A stretch of DNA of 64,000 nt from Microcaldota archaeon (GCA_016207165.1 JACQQD010000009.1:1-64000); one strand, 5' to 3'; shown: positions 50,454 through 58,832, numbered from the stretch's first letter. Notes: generated by a model not told the origin, from the sequence alone. Translations and numbers: made by a program.

Positions 50454-51523
50454 ACGACGCGGACTTCATGCGCCACGCGATTTCTTTGGCTCAAAACGTG
50501 TACCGCGCGTCGCCCAATCCGCGGGTGGGCTGCGTCCTTGTAAAAGACGGAAACATCATTGGGAAGGGCTTTCACGCCAAGCATGGGGGTCCGCATGCTG
50601 AGGCGGTGGCTTTGGAAGAAGCCGGGGTCAACGCCGCTGGCTCCACGGCGTTTGTGTCGTTGGAGCCGTGCGCGCACGCCGACAAGAAGACGCCGCCGTG
50701 CGCGCAGGCGTTGGTCCGTGCCGGCGTGTCGCGCGTGGTGGTGGGGGTGTTGGACGCCAACCCCAAAGTCAACGGACGCGGCATCGCGTTTCTCAAGGAA
50801 AACGGCGTGGCCGTGACGGAAGGCGTTTTGGAGGCCGAGGCGCTGGAAGTCAACCGGTTTTTTTTCAAATCCGTTTCCCTTCAGCGTCCGTGGGTGACGT
50901 TGAAGATGGCCTCCACCCTGGATGGAAAAATTTCGTCGTCGTCTCCGTGGCTGTCCAATGCGTCCTCGCGGAGAATCGTGCAGCGCCTGCGGGCGGAGCA
51001 TGATGCGGTGCTGGTGGGCAAGAACACGGTGTTAAGCGATGACCCGATGCTTTCGTGTCGGCTTCCCGATGCACTTCAGCCTTTGAAAGTCGTGGTGGAC
51101 TCCACGCTTCAGTGCCCATTGGATGCCCGCGTGTTTGCATCGGGCAACGCCGTTGTGGCCTGCACGACTCAGGCTCCCCTGGATCGCGTGGAGGCTTTCC
51201 GAGAAAAGGGGGTGGCGGTTTGGGTGCTGCCGAAATGCCCGCAGGGAGTTGACTTGGAGGCGTTGGTGAAGCGGTTGGGCGAGCAAAACGTGTTGAGTGT
51301 CTTTGTGGAAGGCGGGGGAAGGCTGGCATCTGCTTTTTTGGACTTGGATTTGGTGGACGAAGCCTACTTTTTCGTGGCGCCGCTTTTGGCGGGATCCGAT
51401 GCGGTGCCGTTGTATTCTTGTAAAAAGGAGAAGCGATTTGCAGGTGCTTTGGTGGCGGTGGTGGACGACGACGCGTGTTTCCGCGTGCGTCTACCCGCTG
51501 TAAAACCAGGCCATGACCAATAG
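50450..51523 (+). CDS. ribD: bifunctional pyrimidine deaminase/reductase
   Basis: 357 aa. N-terminal CDA-type deaminase: PNPRVGCVLVKDG, zinc ligands in PHAEAVAL and PCAHADKKTPPC. C-terminal NADPH-dependent reductase: RPWVTLKMASTLDGKI, NTVLSDDP and FVEGGGRLASAF. The bacterial-type fused RibD fits the RibBA beside it and together they supply the pyrimidinedione. The 3' end overlaps a possible minus-strand mini-ORF. Confidence 0.95.
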   Translation: MNDADFMRHAISLAQNVYRASPNPRVGCVLVKDGNIIGKGFHAKHGGPHAEAVALEEAGVNAAGSTAFVSLEPCAHADKKTPPCAQALVRAGVSRVVVGVLDANPKVNGRGIAFLKENGVAVTEGVLEAEALEVNRFFFKSVSLQRPWVTLKMASTLDGKISSSSPWLSNASSRRIVQRLRAEHDAVLVGKNTVLSDDPMLSCRLPDALQPLKVVVDSTLQCPLDARVFASGNAVVACTTQAPLDRVEAFREKGVAVWVLPKCPQGVDLEALVKRLGEQNVLSVFVEGGGRLASAFLDLDLVDEAYFFVAPLLAGSDAVPLYSCKKEKRFAGALVAVVDDDACFRVRLPAVKPGHDQ

Positions 51524-51592
51524 GAAGGGAAACAGCCGCCAGAAGAAGGCTTCGGGCTTGTCTCCCAGGATGTGGACGGCGTGTTTCAGCAT
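51491..51592 (-). CDS. putative 33-aa membrane peptide at the end of cluster 2
   Basis: A minus-strand ORF starts at ATG 51592, 20 nt after the preceding stop, with AGGGAGA upstream. It encodes a short basic start and a hydrophobic helix (FFWRLFPFLLVMAWFYSG). It overlaps the 3' end of ribD by 33 nt in antisense. Support is limited to the binding site, position and composition. Confidence 0.35.
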   Translation of the reverse strand: MLKHAVHILGDKPEAFFWRLFPFLLVMAWFYSG

Positions 51593-51611
51593 CGGGTTTG
51601 GCGTCTCCCTG

Positions 51612-52007
51612 TCAGCGTCTGTTTTTCTTTGCCTCGGTTTTCCTGGTCTTGGTTTTTTTCTGGTGCATGCCTAAAAGGGCGGCGGCTTGTTGTTCGAAGT
51701 GCTTGGCCAGCCGGCGCACCCCCAACATGAATTCGCCTTCGTACAATCCAGCCAAGGCGATGACGCCGAAGGCCACGCCGATGCCGAACCACTCGAAGAT
51801 GCGGTCTGACAAGATCACGGGTTTTCCGCGCAGCTCGTCGAAAAACGTGACGGGATACCGCCACTGGAGGTACTCGTAGACGAGGAACATGGCGGCGGCG
51901 ACCACCAGGATGACCAGCAACCTCCATTTGAGGTTGAACAGCTGCACGCGCTGGTGGTGCGCGATCTTGTAGAAGGACGCGTACTTTTTCAGGCGTTTAA
52001 GGGGCAT
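51612..52007 (-). CDS. membrane protein, cluster 2 (131 aa)
   Basis: A basic N-terminus with KLKKYASFYK-like charge, two hydrophobic segments (about 29-47 and 72-92), and a Lys-rich C-terminal tail (KKTKTRKTEAKKNRR). It joins the previous gene end to start. Both the N-terminus and the tail are likely cytoplasmic. Function unknown. Confidence 0.65.
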   Translation of the reverse strand: MPLKRLKKYASFYKIAHHQRVQLFNLKWRLLVILVVAAAMFLVYEYLQWRYPVTFFDELRGKPVILSDRIFEWFGIGVAFGVIALAGLYEGEFMLGVRRLAKHFEQQAAALLGMHQKKTKTRKTEAKKNRR

Positions 52008-52313
52008 TTAGCGGATTCCTCCGGGTTGGGTTTGTTTGGGTTGTGGAGTCAGGGTGTTGAACAGCATGGTGAACGTCGGCAACATGAACAGAAGCCCGCT
52101 GGTTAATAAAATCCACCCGAACACGCCGAGGCTGCCGATGAGGGGGTGCTCGATGACCAAAAAGTAGACGACGATGCCGGACACCACCAGGGTGAGAAGC
52201 GGGGAGAAGGCCAGTTTTTCCCGGACCCAGGAGTACCACCACCATCCCACGAAAAACAGGATCAGCCACTTGCCGATTTCCAGCCAGAATCCGATGTCGT
52301 CCAAGAGTCCCAT
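52008..52313 (-). CDS. membrane protein, cluster 2 (101 aa)
   Basis: Three hydrophobic segments, Trp-rich at the first (WLILFFVGWWWYSWV), and a Pro/Gln-rich C-terminal tail. ATG 52313 is listed; GTG 52319 two codons earlier is equally possible. The upstream gene stops at 52321. Function unknown. Confidence 0.62.
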   Translation of the reverse strand: MGLLDDIGFWLEIGKWLILFFVGWWWYSWVREKLAFSPLLTLVVSGIVVYFLVIEHPLIGSLGVFGWILLTSGLLFMLPTFTMLFNTLTPQPKQTQPGGIR

Positions 52314-52320
52314 GTTCACG

Positions 52321-52797
52321 TCACGATTGCATCAGTTGCATGCGCTGCATTTGCTGGAGTTGCTGGTTGCCGCCGCCGGACACCTGGTTTTGCGCCATTT
52401 GTTGCTGGAACCACTCCATCTCTTGCTGGCTGGCGTGGCCCCGCTCGATTTGTTCTTGGACGCGCTGCATTTTGGCCTGCATCTTGCGGGGGTCCGTCTC
52501 TTCGGCGGACGCCAGCCGGTCGCCCATCACGTGGTATCCCAGCAACGGAAACAAGCCGAACCACATGACTTGCTGGATTTGCATGCCGAACAAGAACAAG
52601 AACACGAACGCGGCCGTCAAAAGCACCACGGAAACGCCGTGGATGAAGATCAGAAAGCCGGTGACGGTGGCCGTGATGCCGAACAAAAGGGGCAAGTCGC
52701 GAAACGTCATGTACAGCCAGAACAAAATGTAGGTAAACGACAGGATTTGAACGACGAAACCCAGTTCCGCCAAGGTCTCGAAAATGCCCAGGACCAT
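52321..52797 (-). CDS. membrane protein with Gln/Met-rich tail, cluster 2 (158 aa)
   Basis: Four hydrophobic helices in the first 95 residues, then a cytoplasmic-type tail with a charged helix (KMQAKMQRVQEQIERG) and a low-complexity Gln/Met end. Such tails can drive self-association. Function unknown. Confidence 0.65.
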   Translation of the reverse strand: MVLGIFETLAELGFVVQILSFTYILFWLYMTFRDLPLLFGITATVTGFLIFIHGVSVVLLTAAFVFLFLFGMQIQQVMWFGLFPLLGYHVMGDRLASAEETDPRKMQAKMQRVQEQIERGHASQQEMEWFQQQMAQNQVSGGGNQQLQQMQRMQLMQS

Positions 52798-52833
52798 GAA
52801 CGGTGTTACGCGTTTCCCACTTAAAAGAGTTGC

Positions 52834-53676
52834 TTACTTCTTTTTCCCCTTGCTTTTCGGCGGCGGCTTTTGGAGGGCTTCCTCGTATTGTGCAAGGGCG
52901 GCCAAGTCTTTTTTGTCCATGGTCTCGTCCCTCTTCATTTTTCCAAGCGCGTCTTTTTTTTCACGGTCCGTGACGGGGCGCATCAACCCCCTGCGGACCA
53001 TTTCGCTGGCGGGGTCCTTGGCGTTGCCCAAGGCCCTGGCTTTGGCGGGGTTGACGTGCCGGAATCCGTCCATGACTTCGTTGAACGCGGATGGATCGAT
53101 GCGGTCCTCTTCTTCCGAGGCCATGCCCAAGCGCCGGATGGCGTTTTGGATGTGCGCGTCAAGCGGGTCCTCTTCGCGTCCCATGGTGCGCAGGTCGTCT
53201 TTGGTGACGAAATTCAGGTTCGCCCTGGCGATACCCTCGCGCTGCTCGGCGTTGGGGTGGACTTGCGTCACCAATACCGGATAGGCGTTGCCGTGTTGCG
53301 CGTGGGCCAAAAAGGCCACGGCCATCTCACGCCCAAGCGCCTTGAATTCCTCCAATGTTTCGCGGTGTCTTTCCGCGTTGGCGTCGCCCTCCTCGGCATC
53401 CGGAATGTGGTAGTCGGACAAAACGATGTGCGCTGGCTGGTTCTTCAGGTGTTCCAAGGCGTCGGCAATGGTTCGTACCCCGTGAAGCTTGACAACCAGG
53501 TTGGCATGCCCGTGTTGCCTGCCCCATTGTTCAATTCTTTTTTTGCGGTTCCGAAACCATTCCCGTATCCGGTCCAATTCGTAGTCCTCGTTTTCCACGT
53601 GCAATACGTGAAGCACTTTAGGCGGTTCTTCCATTTCCCTCATTCGTCGCTGGAGTTCTTCCCGGCCTGGAGCCAT
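52834..53676 (-). CDS. receiver-like (REC) domain protein with a charged C-terminus
   Basis: 280 aa, soluble. Residues 20-165 read as a response-regulator receiver with insertions: VLHVENEDYELDRI (acidic pocket), HIVLSDYHIPD with phospho-acceptor Asp88, PVLVTQVHP and FVTKDDL with the conserved Lys. The C-terminal 115 residues are charged and Lys-rich without a DNA-binding motif I recognise. It follows element copy 4 by 27 nt. No histidine kinase is in the window. Contrast with the degenerate receiver at 23011. Confidence 0.7.
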   Translation of the reverse strand: MAPGREELQRRMREMEEPPKVLHVLHVENEDYELDRIREWFRNRKKRIEQWGRQHGHANLVVKLHGVRTIADALEHLKNQPAHIVLSDYHIPDAEEGDANAERHRETLEEFKALGREMAVAFLAHAQHGNAYPVLVTQVHPNAEQREGIARANLNFVTKDDLRTMGREEDPLDAHIQNAIRRLGMASEEEDRIDPSAFNEVMDGFRHVNPAKARALGNAKDPASEMVRRGLMRPVTDREKKDALGKMKRDETMDKKDLAALAQYEEALQKPPPKSKGKKK

Positions 53677-53702
53677 AACGGGTTACTGGATTGTTCGGGT
53701 TT

Positions 53703-53795
53703 TATAGCAATCCCCGAAAGTAACCCGACAAAATAGTCGGGGATTGCTATCTAGCAAACGGCGCGAAAGTTTCGGGAAACTTTCGCGGTTTGCTA
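53703..53795 (-). repeat. dispersed two-hairpin element, copy 4
   Basis: Same plan as copy 3. Hairpin A stem is TATAGCAATCCCCGA with its complement, and the 19-nt loop is AAGTAACCCGACAAAATAG, identical to copy 1. Hairpin B is at 53752-53795, identical to copy 3. It begins 17 nt after the stop of the gene at 53812-54258 and ends 27 nt before the receiver-like gene. Confidence 0.88.
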
Positions 53796-53811
53796 TAATG
53801 GGTTTCATGAT

Positions 53812-54258
53812 TCAAACCAATCGCCTTCCAAAGAACACGGCGACCCACACCACGAGCGCCAGAATCAAGAGCATGGCGCTTTTCTGGGCGTACTGTTTCC
53901 ATCGGCCGTCGCCCTGGTAGTCCTTGAGCAGGCCTTGGCCGAGGTACGTGGCAGACAACGCGACGATGACTTGCGGTAGCGCGAAAGCCAGGTACGTGGC
54001 GTCCACGGAGCCGGCGCTGTAAAGCGATGCGAACTTGGCCGCCTCGATTCCCAACGCCAACGGGGCGGAAAAACCGAAGAAAAGCGCGCTGAACACGAAG
54101 ACGAAGGTGAGGCTCAATAGTTCGCTTTGCACGTCGTTGGGGACAAACGCGTACGGCGGCTCCAATTGGATGGCTTGCGGCTGGCTCAAGTTGAATCCGT
54201 ACACCGCGAAAAAAACGCCGCAAAACACGATGACTGAAAACAACGCAATCCATTTCAC
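53812..54258 (-). CDS. membrane protein, cluster 2 (148 aa)
   Basis: Four hydrophobic segments with a short soluble stretch after the first (residues 25-45, Pro/Gln-rich). The third and fourth helices flank a DYQGDGRWKQYAQKS loop. The start overlaps the DUF424 stop in an ATGA. A SpoIIM-like fold was considered but is not supported by a clear motif. Confidence 0.65.
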   Translation of the reverse strand: MKWIALFSVIVFCGVFFAVYGFNLSQPQAIQLEPPYAFVPNDVQSELLSLTFVFVFSALFFGFSAPLALGIEAAKFASLYSAGSVDATYLAFALPQVIVALSATYLGQGLLKDYQGDGRWKQYAQKSAMLLILALVVWVAVFFGRRLV

Positions 54259-54572
54259 AGGTAGTACACCTGGACGTGCGGCACTCCGGCGATTTTCTTG
54301 ACCGCCGACTTGTTGATGGGTAACGCCGAGAGAGCCGCTTGAACCGCTTTTTCGCCGACCACGTTGATGTTGCGCGCCTGCCGAAGCATCTCTCCGGCTT
54401 CCGCCGCCGTCACCGCGGTTCCTTCGTAGAATCCCCGGTAGGTCTTCAAGTCAATCACGGCGTCGCCTTGACGCAACACCTTGCCTAAAAGTGTGCGGTC
54501 GCATACCGCGGTCACCGACTTCTTGACGCCGTGGCCGTCCCGGCGTTCATGGATTTTGGCGACGAGGCTCAC
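54255..54572 (-). CDS. DUF424 archaeal protein
   Basis: 105 aa from GTG 54572, in a GTGA overlap with the previous stop; a longer frame upstream lies inside the neighbouring gene. The pattern of the archaeal DUF424 family is visible: VAVCD-type TAVCDRTLLGKVLRQGDAV, YRGFYEGTAVT, the NINVVGEKAVQAAL helix and the C-terminal KIAGVPHVQVYYL. The family is conserved in archaea but uncharacterised; its coupling to membrane-protein genes is notable. Confidence 0.85.
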   Translation of the reverse strand: MSLVAKIHERRDGHGVKKSVTAVCDRTLLGKVLRQGDAVIDLKTYRGFYEGTAVTAAEAGEMLRQARNINVVGEKAVQAALSALPINKSAVKKIAGVPHVQVYYL

Positions 54573-55486
54573 CGTTTTTTCACCTTGGGTTTGGCCTTTC
54601 CGGACTTTCGCACCGGCTTTTTGGGTTTCTTGGCTGGAGCGACGGAAACGCTCCGGGTTTGAGGCGTTGCCGCGGCTTGGGGTTTTTCCAAGGCGAGAAA
54701 CGCGTGCGCCACGAAATGCAGTTGCACGATTTCCGCGGCAAACACGACCAGCAACGCGATGAACACGGCGGCCAAAATAGACGGGACCAAGAGCAGGCCT
54801 AACGCCGACGCGTTGAATCCCACCACCGCCAACGCCAAAATGGCTAGAACCAGTAATCCCAAAAGTCCGGCCAGCATGACTCCGACGGCCAACAGGGTGG
54901 AGACCAACATGACGAGCAGCACGTCGATGGGTTCCCGCAGAAACACGTGCACGCTTTTCTTGATGGCGGCCCAGGCGGAGACGTCGGAGAGCACGACGTA
55001 AAAGTCCACGAACAAAAACGTGAGGCCCAGCGCCAGGGAGACGAGCAACCCCAGCGCTCCGAAGAGTCCCTCCAACGCTGGCACGGCCAGTCCGCCGAGG
55101 TTCAGGGGAATGGCCAACAGCACGTTGACGGCGGTGACAAACAACGCGGCGCCCACCAGCGACCAGAACCGGGGCTTGAAGTCGTTTAAGCTCTGCGTAA
55201 GGGTTCCGCCATGCACGGCGTTCTGGATGACGGCGCCGTACACTGCCAACCCGCCCAACACCAGGAACGCCAGCCAAACGAAGCCGAAAAAAATCAGGAG
55301 GCCCAATGATGACGCACTGGATAAAATGGTGGCGGGGTTCAAGGCGCCCAAGGCGTACGCCAGCGCGCCGAGAGTCAATAACGAAAGTACGGCGGCCACG
55401 GCAAAACCCAGGTACGCCCAAACCGCTTGGGAATGGCGGGCGTAATTCAAGGCGCTTCTGGCCAACGCCCCGTATTGCAAGTCCAT
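54569..55486 (-). CDS. polytopic membrane protein with Lys-rich tail
   Basis: 305 aa. About six transmembrane helices in residues 20-250, in the style of the glycerophosphodiesterase-membrane/DUF7544-like domains. A tail of about 45 residues is rich in Lys, Pro and Ala (KKPKKPVRKSGKAKPKVKKR). First gene of a unit with DUF424 and a 148-aa membrane protein, with overlapping stops and starts. Function unknown. Confidence 0.7.
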   Translation of the reverse strand: MDLQYGALARSALNYARHSQAVWAYLGFAVAAVLSLLTLGALAYALGALNPATILSSASSLGLLIFFGFVWLAFLVLGGLAVYGAVIQNAVHGGTLTQSLNDFKPRFWSLVGAALFVTAVNVLLAIPLNLGGLAVPALEGLFGALGLLVSLALGLTFLFVDFYVVLSDVSAWAAIKKSVHVFLREPIDVLLVMLVSTLLAVGVMLAGLLGLLVLAILALAVVGFNASALGLLLVPSILAAVFIALLVVFAAEIVQLHFVAHAFLALEKPQAAATPQTRSVSVAPAKKPKKPVRKSGKAKPKVKKR

Positions 55487-55546
55487 GATGGTTGGGTAAC
55501 GCCGTTGAACTTTTTAAACGGATGCGGGGGGGAGTCGGGTAACGGT

Positions 55547-56212
55547 TCAAGCCGTCCTTCTTCGGGCTAGGACTTCGCGGGCTTTTCGGACGCGCTCGGC
55601 AGTCTCATTCCAACGCTGGGCGGTGGGGTGGAAAACGACGTTGTCACGGTCGGCGGTGTGCCGGACTACTCCGTGCATGCGTTCCAAGTCCGCGAGTTTT
55701 ACGCTGGCCGTTCTGCGCAGTCTGCTTAACGTTTGCCTCCTTTGCCGGAATTCGTCCAGCCGGGTTAGGTTGCCCGCGGTGGGCCCAACGGTTTGGCGTT
55801 GGCTGGGAATGGCTTTGGGTTGAAACTTCAGCGCGTGCGCCGTAATTTGGTTTCTGAATTCAGGGTTGTTCCTGATTTTCTCAACGAATTCTTCGGCGGT
55901 CTGCTTGTTTTGAGGCGTCATCACCAAATCGAATTCGGGGTTCATCGTCTTGCGAATGATGTTCCGCCACACCAGCGGGTCGTTAATCAATGGAATGGGA
56001 ATGAGGCGGGACGCGGTGTAGACGATCGATTCAATGGGGAATTGTTTGAACCGCTCCGCCGTGGCTTGCGCGCTTTCCTCTAGGGCCTCGCTGGCGGCGC
56101 GAACAAATCCTTTCTTGGCCGGGTACGCCTTGCTTTTGGCCATCATGGACGCGAGGTCGTCGGTGGACAACGCTTTTTTGGGTGCATTGCTCGTCATGGC
56201 GTTTGGGTCCAT
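55547..56212 (-). CDS. hypothetical helical protein (221 aa)
   Basis: Soluble, rich in Arg, Ala and Gln. Residues 1-60 look like a disordered and helical leader. IESIVYTASRLIPIPLINDP is a short hydrophobic stretch, too polar for a typical transmembrane helix. The C-terminal half is Arg-rich helical (RLDEFRQRRQTLSRLRRTA) and could bind nucleic acid. It is separated by 60 nt from the following cluster. No family recognised. Confidence 0.6.
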   Translation of the reverse strand: MDPNAMTSNAPKKALSTDDLASMMAKSKAYPAKKGFVRAASEALEESAQATAERFKQFPIESIVYTASRLIPIPLINDPLVWRNIIRKTMNPEFDLVMTPQNKQTAEEFVEKIRNNPEFRNQITAHALKFQPKAIPSQRQTVGPTAGNLTRLDEFRQRRQTLSRLRRTASVKLADLERMHGVVRHTADRDNVVFHPTAQRWNETAERVRKAREVLARRRTA

Positions 56213-56301
56213 GAATTGATGGCGTTTTTGGAATTAAAAGCCGCGTTTTCGGGTTTTCCAGGCCTGCGCCTTTTTAGTTCAAGCGCGTTCCAAATGTTTT
56301 C

Positions 56302-57051
56302 ATGAAGGAATTGGAAGATCTGTTGAAGGCGGCGGATGCCGCGGACGCCGTCTTGCTTAAGCACTTTCGAAAACCATTGAAAACGAAGCAGAAGCCGGAT
56401 GGGTCGTGGGTGACGCAGGCCGACGAGGAAGCCGAGAAAGCCGTACTGGCCGTGTTGCGGGACGCGTTCCCGGATTGCGGCGTTTTGGCCGAGGAATCCG
56501 GGGAATCCGGTTCCAACCTAAACCGGTGGGTCATCGACCCTTTGGACGGAACGCACTCGTACATGCGGGGCCTGCCGTTTTGCGGGCCGCTTTTGGCGTT
56601 CGAGAAAAACGGTGAAGTTCTTGCCGGCGTGATTTCCTTGCCCATGTTGAAAGAACGCGTGTGGGCGGAAAAAGGGAAAGGTTGTTTTTGGAACGGGAAA
56701 CAATGCAGGGTTTCAACGGTTTCAAATTTGACGGAGTCGTTTTTGACGTTTGAACTTAAACGCTCCACCGAGGAAGGATTCGGTCCCGCGTTGCTGGAGT
56801 TGTCGACCCAGGCCAAGAACGAGAAAGGGTATTCGGACGCCTACGCCTATTTCTTGGTGGCCACCGGCCAAGCGGAAGCCTTCATTGAAGGCTATCCGCA
56901 CCCGTGGGATGTGGCTGCTCCCCGCATTTGCCTCCAGGAAGCCGGAGGGAAAATGACGAAGCTGGCTGGAAAAAAGAACGGGTTGAACGTGGCCTCCAAC
57001 GCGGCGCTTCACAAAAATCTGTGTGATTTTCTTTCTTCTCGGCGGTCTTGA
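56302..57051 (+). CDS. inositol monophosphatase-family phosphatase
   Basis: 249 aa. Metal-binding motifs of the Li-sensitive phosphatase superfamily: EESG near residue 75, WVIDPLDGTHSY near residue 88 and PWDVAAPRI near residue 210. Members dephosphorylate inositol phosphate, fructose bisphosphate, histidinol phosphate or PAP. The archaeal inositol phosphates feed lipid synthesis, so that is a leading option; the exact substrate is not shown. Confidence 0.9.
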   Translation: MKELEDLLKAADAADAVLLKHFRKPLKTKQKPDGSWVTQADEEAEKAVLAVLRDAFPDCGVLAEESGESGSNLNRWVIDPLDGTHSYMRGLPFCGPLLAFEKNGEVLAGVISLPMLKERVWAEKGKGCFWNGKQCRVSTVSNLTESFLTFELKRSTEEGFGPALLELSTQAKNEKGYSDAYAYFLVATGQAEAFIEGYPHPWDVAAPRICLQEAGGKMTKLAGKKNGLNVASNAALHKNLCDFLSSRRS

Positions 57052-57092
57052 ATCGGTTTCTATTAATACGTTTGAATCGTTAATTGAGTCGT

Positions 57093-58832
57093 ATGGATTT
57101 CTCGGAACTCGTGGCGCTGTATGAGAAACTGGAGTCGACTCCCAAGCGCCTGGAAATGACGGATTATTTGGCCGCGTACTTCAAGGAAGTTCCGAAGACG
57201 AAGATCCGTCGCGTCGTGTACCTCATCCAAGGCATTTTAGTGCCGGAACACCAAGGCGTGGAACTGGGGGTGGCCGACAAGCTGTGCATGCGGGCCATCG
57301 CCAACGCATCGGGCCAGTCCATCAAAAACATTGAAGCCGCGTTCCGGAAAAAAGGCGACTTGGGGGTCGTGGCGCAGGACGCCATGTCCAAGAAGACGCA
57401 GACCACGCTGTCGTCAAGCGAGTTGTCGGTGGACAAGGTGTACGACAACTTGTTCAAGGTGGCTACGGCTTCTGGTGCGGGAAGCCAGGACCACAAGATC
57501 AAATTGTTATCCGAATTGTTTTCCAGCAGTGCGCCTTTGGAGGCCAAAGCCATTGCGCGGTTTGTCACCGGCTCACTTCGGTTGGGCGTTGCGGAGCCGA
57601 CCATCATTGACGCGCTGAGCGTTTGGAGCGTGGGGGATAAGTCAGCCAAAGAAGATTTGGAGCGCGCGTTCAACTTGACGTCGGATTTGGGTTGGGTGGC
57701 TGAGACCTTGTTTGAGAAGGGCATGGAATCGGTGAAAACGTTTTCGCCCACGCCGTTTCACCCCATTCGGCCCGCGTTGGCCGAGCGGTTGCCTTCCGCC
57801 GAGAAAATCATCGAGAAGCTGGGAACCGCCAGCGTGGAGGCCAAGTACGACGGGCTCCGGTTGCAAGTGCACAAAAAAGGCGATGAGGTCCGCATTTACT
57901 CGCGGCGGCAGGAAAACGTGACGCCCATGTTTCCGGATGTGGTGGCGGCCACGAAAAAGCAGTTTGCCGCCAAGGACGCCATTTTCGAGGGGGAAGCCAT
58001 TGGCGTGGATGCGGCCGGCAAATTCGTGGCGTTCCAGGAAACCGTGCAGCGAAAGCGCAAGCACGGCGTGGCCGAGGCCGCGCAACAAATTCCTCTGAAA
58101 TTGTTTTGCTTTGAGTTGTTGTACGCGGACGGCAGGGACTTGACGAACGAACCGTACCAATTGCGGAGAGAGGAGTTGGAAAAACGCGTCAGGAAGGGAA
58201 CTGTGTTGGATGTGGCGGCTACGCACCTGGTTTCGGATTCCAAGGAATTGGAAACGTTGTTCGACGCGTTCGTGGGCGAAGGCCTTGAAGGAGTGATGGC
58301 CAAAGACCTTGAAGCCCCGTACGTGGCGGGCGCCCGAAAGTTTGCGTGGATCAAACTCAAGCGCTCGTACGCGTCCAACTTGGCGGACTCGCTGGACGTC
58401 GTCGTCATCGGTTTTTACTACGGGAAAGGCAAGCGCACCAAATTCGGCTTTGGGGGACTGCTTACGGCGGTGTACGACGAATCGTCCAACCAATTCAAAA
58501 GCATTGCCAAAATCGGCACCGGATTTAACGAAGAGCAAATGAGTGCCTTTCGCGAACTCTTGGAAAAAGACGTGGTTCCGGAAAAGCCCAAGAACGTGGA
58601 TTGCCTCATCGTTCCCGACGAGTGGGTCAAGCCCAAGCACGTGGTGACCGTGGTGGCCGACGAATTGACGCGTTCCCCGACGCATACCGCGGGTTGGAAG
58701 GACCAGGAGGGCTTGGCGCTTCGTTTTCCAAGGCTCAAGGGCTTTGTCCGGGAGGACAAGGCGGCCAAACAAGCTACTACGGTCAAGGAAGTCCTGGATT
58801 TGTACGACTTGCAGCGGTCTCGGTCGGGTTGA
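57093..58832 (+). CDS. lig: ATP-dependent DNA ligase
   Basis: 579 aa, standard archaeal/eukaryotic ligase I-type. ATG 57093 is used; TTG 57084 is the only earlier option. Order: N-terminal DNA-binding domain; adenylation motif I KYDGLRLQ near residue 252; motif III FEGEAIGVD; motif IV EGVMAKDLEAPY; motif V WIKLKR; then the OB domain. It seals nicks in replication and repair. It lies upstream of the cell-division genes but is separated by a 179-bp spacer. Confidence 0.96.
   Translation: MDFSELVALYEKLESTPKRLEMTDYLAAYFKEVPKTKIRRVVYLIQGILVPEHQGVELGVADKLCMRAIANASGQSIKNIEAAFRKKGDLGVVAQDAMSKKTQTTLSSSELSVDKVYDNLFKVATASGAGSQDHKIKLLSELFSSSAPLEAKAIARFVTGSLRLGVAEPTIIDALSVWSVGDKSAKEDLERAFNLTSDLGWVAETLFEKGMESVKTFSPTPFHPIRPALAERLPSAEKIIEKLGTASVEAKYDGLRLQVHKKGDEVRIYSRRQENVTPMFPDVVAATKKQFAAKDAIFEGEAIGVDAAGKFVAFQETVQRKRKHGVAEAAQQIPLKLFCFELLYADGRDLTNEPYQLRREELEKRVRKGTVLDVAATHLVSDSKELETLFDAFVGEGLEGVMAKDLEAPYVAGARKFAWIKLKRSYASNLADSLDVVVIGFYYGKGKRTKFGFGGLLTAVYDESSNQFKSIAKIGTGFNEEQMSAFRELLEKDVVPEKPKNVDCLIVPDEWVKPKHVVTVVADELTRSPTHTAGWKDQEGLALRFPRLKGFVREDKAAKQATTVKEVLDLYDLQRSRSG

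Noticed and set aside
53720-53745. An alternative inner hairpin CCCGAC-AAAATA-GTCGGG inside hairpin A as a switch
   Set aside because: The inner pairing is present in copy 4 but broken in copies 1 and 3, whereas the outer stem is always kept by compensatory change.
54575-55550. A long minus-strand frame running into DUF424 from upstream
   Set aside because: The upstream part is Arg-rich, lies within the 305-aa membrane protein gene in another frame, and DUF424 has its own GTG in a GTGA overlap.
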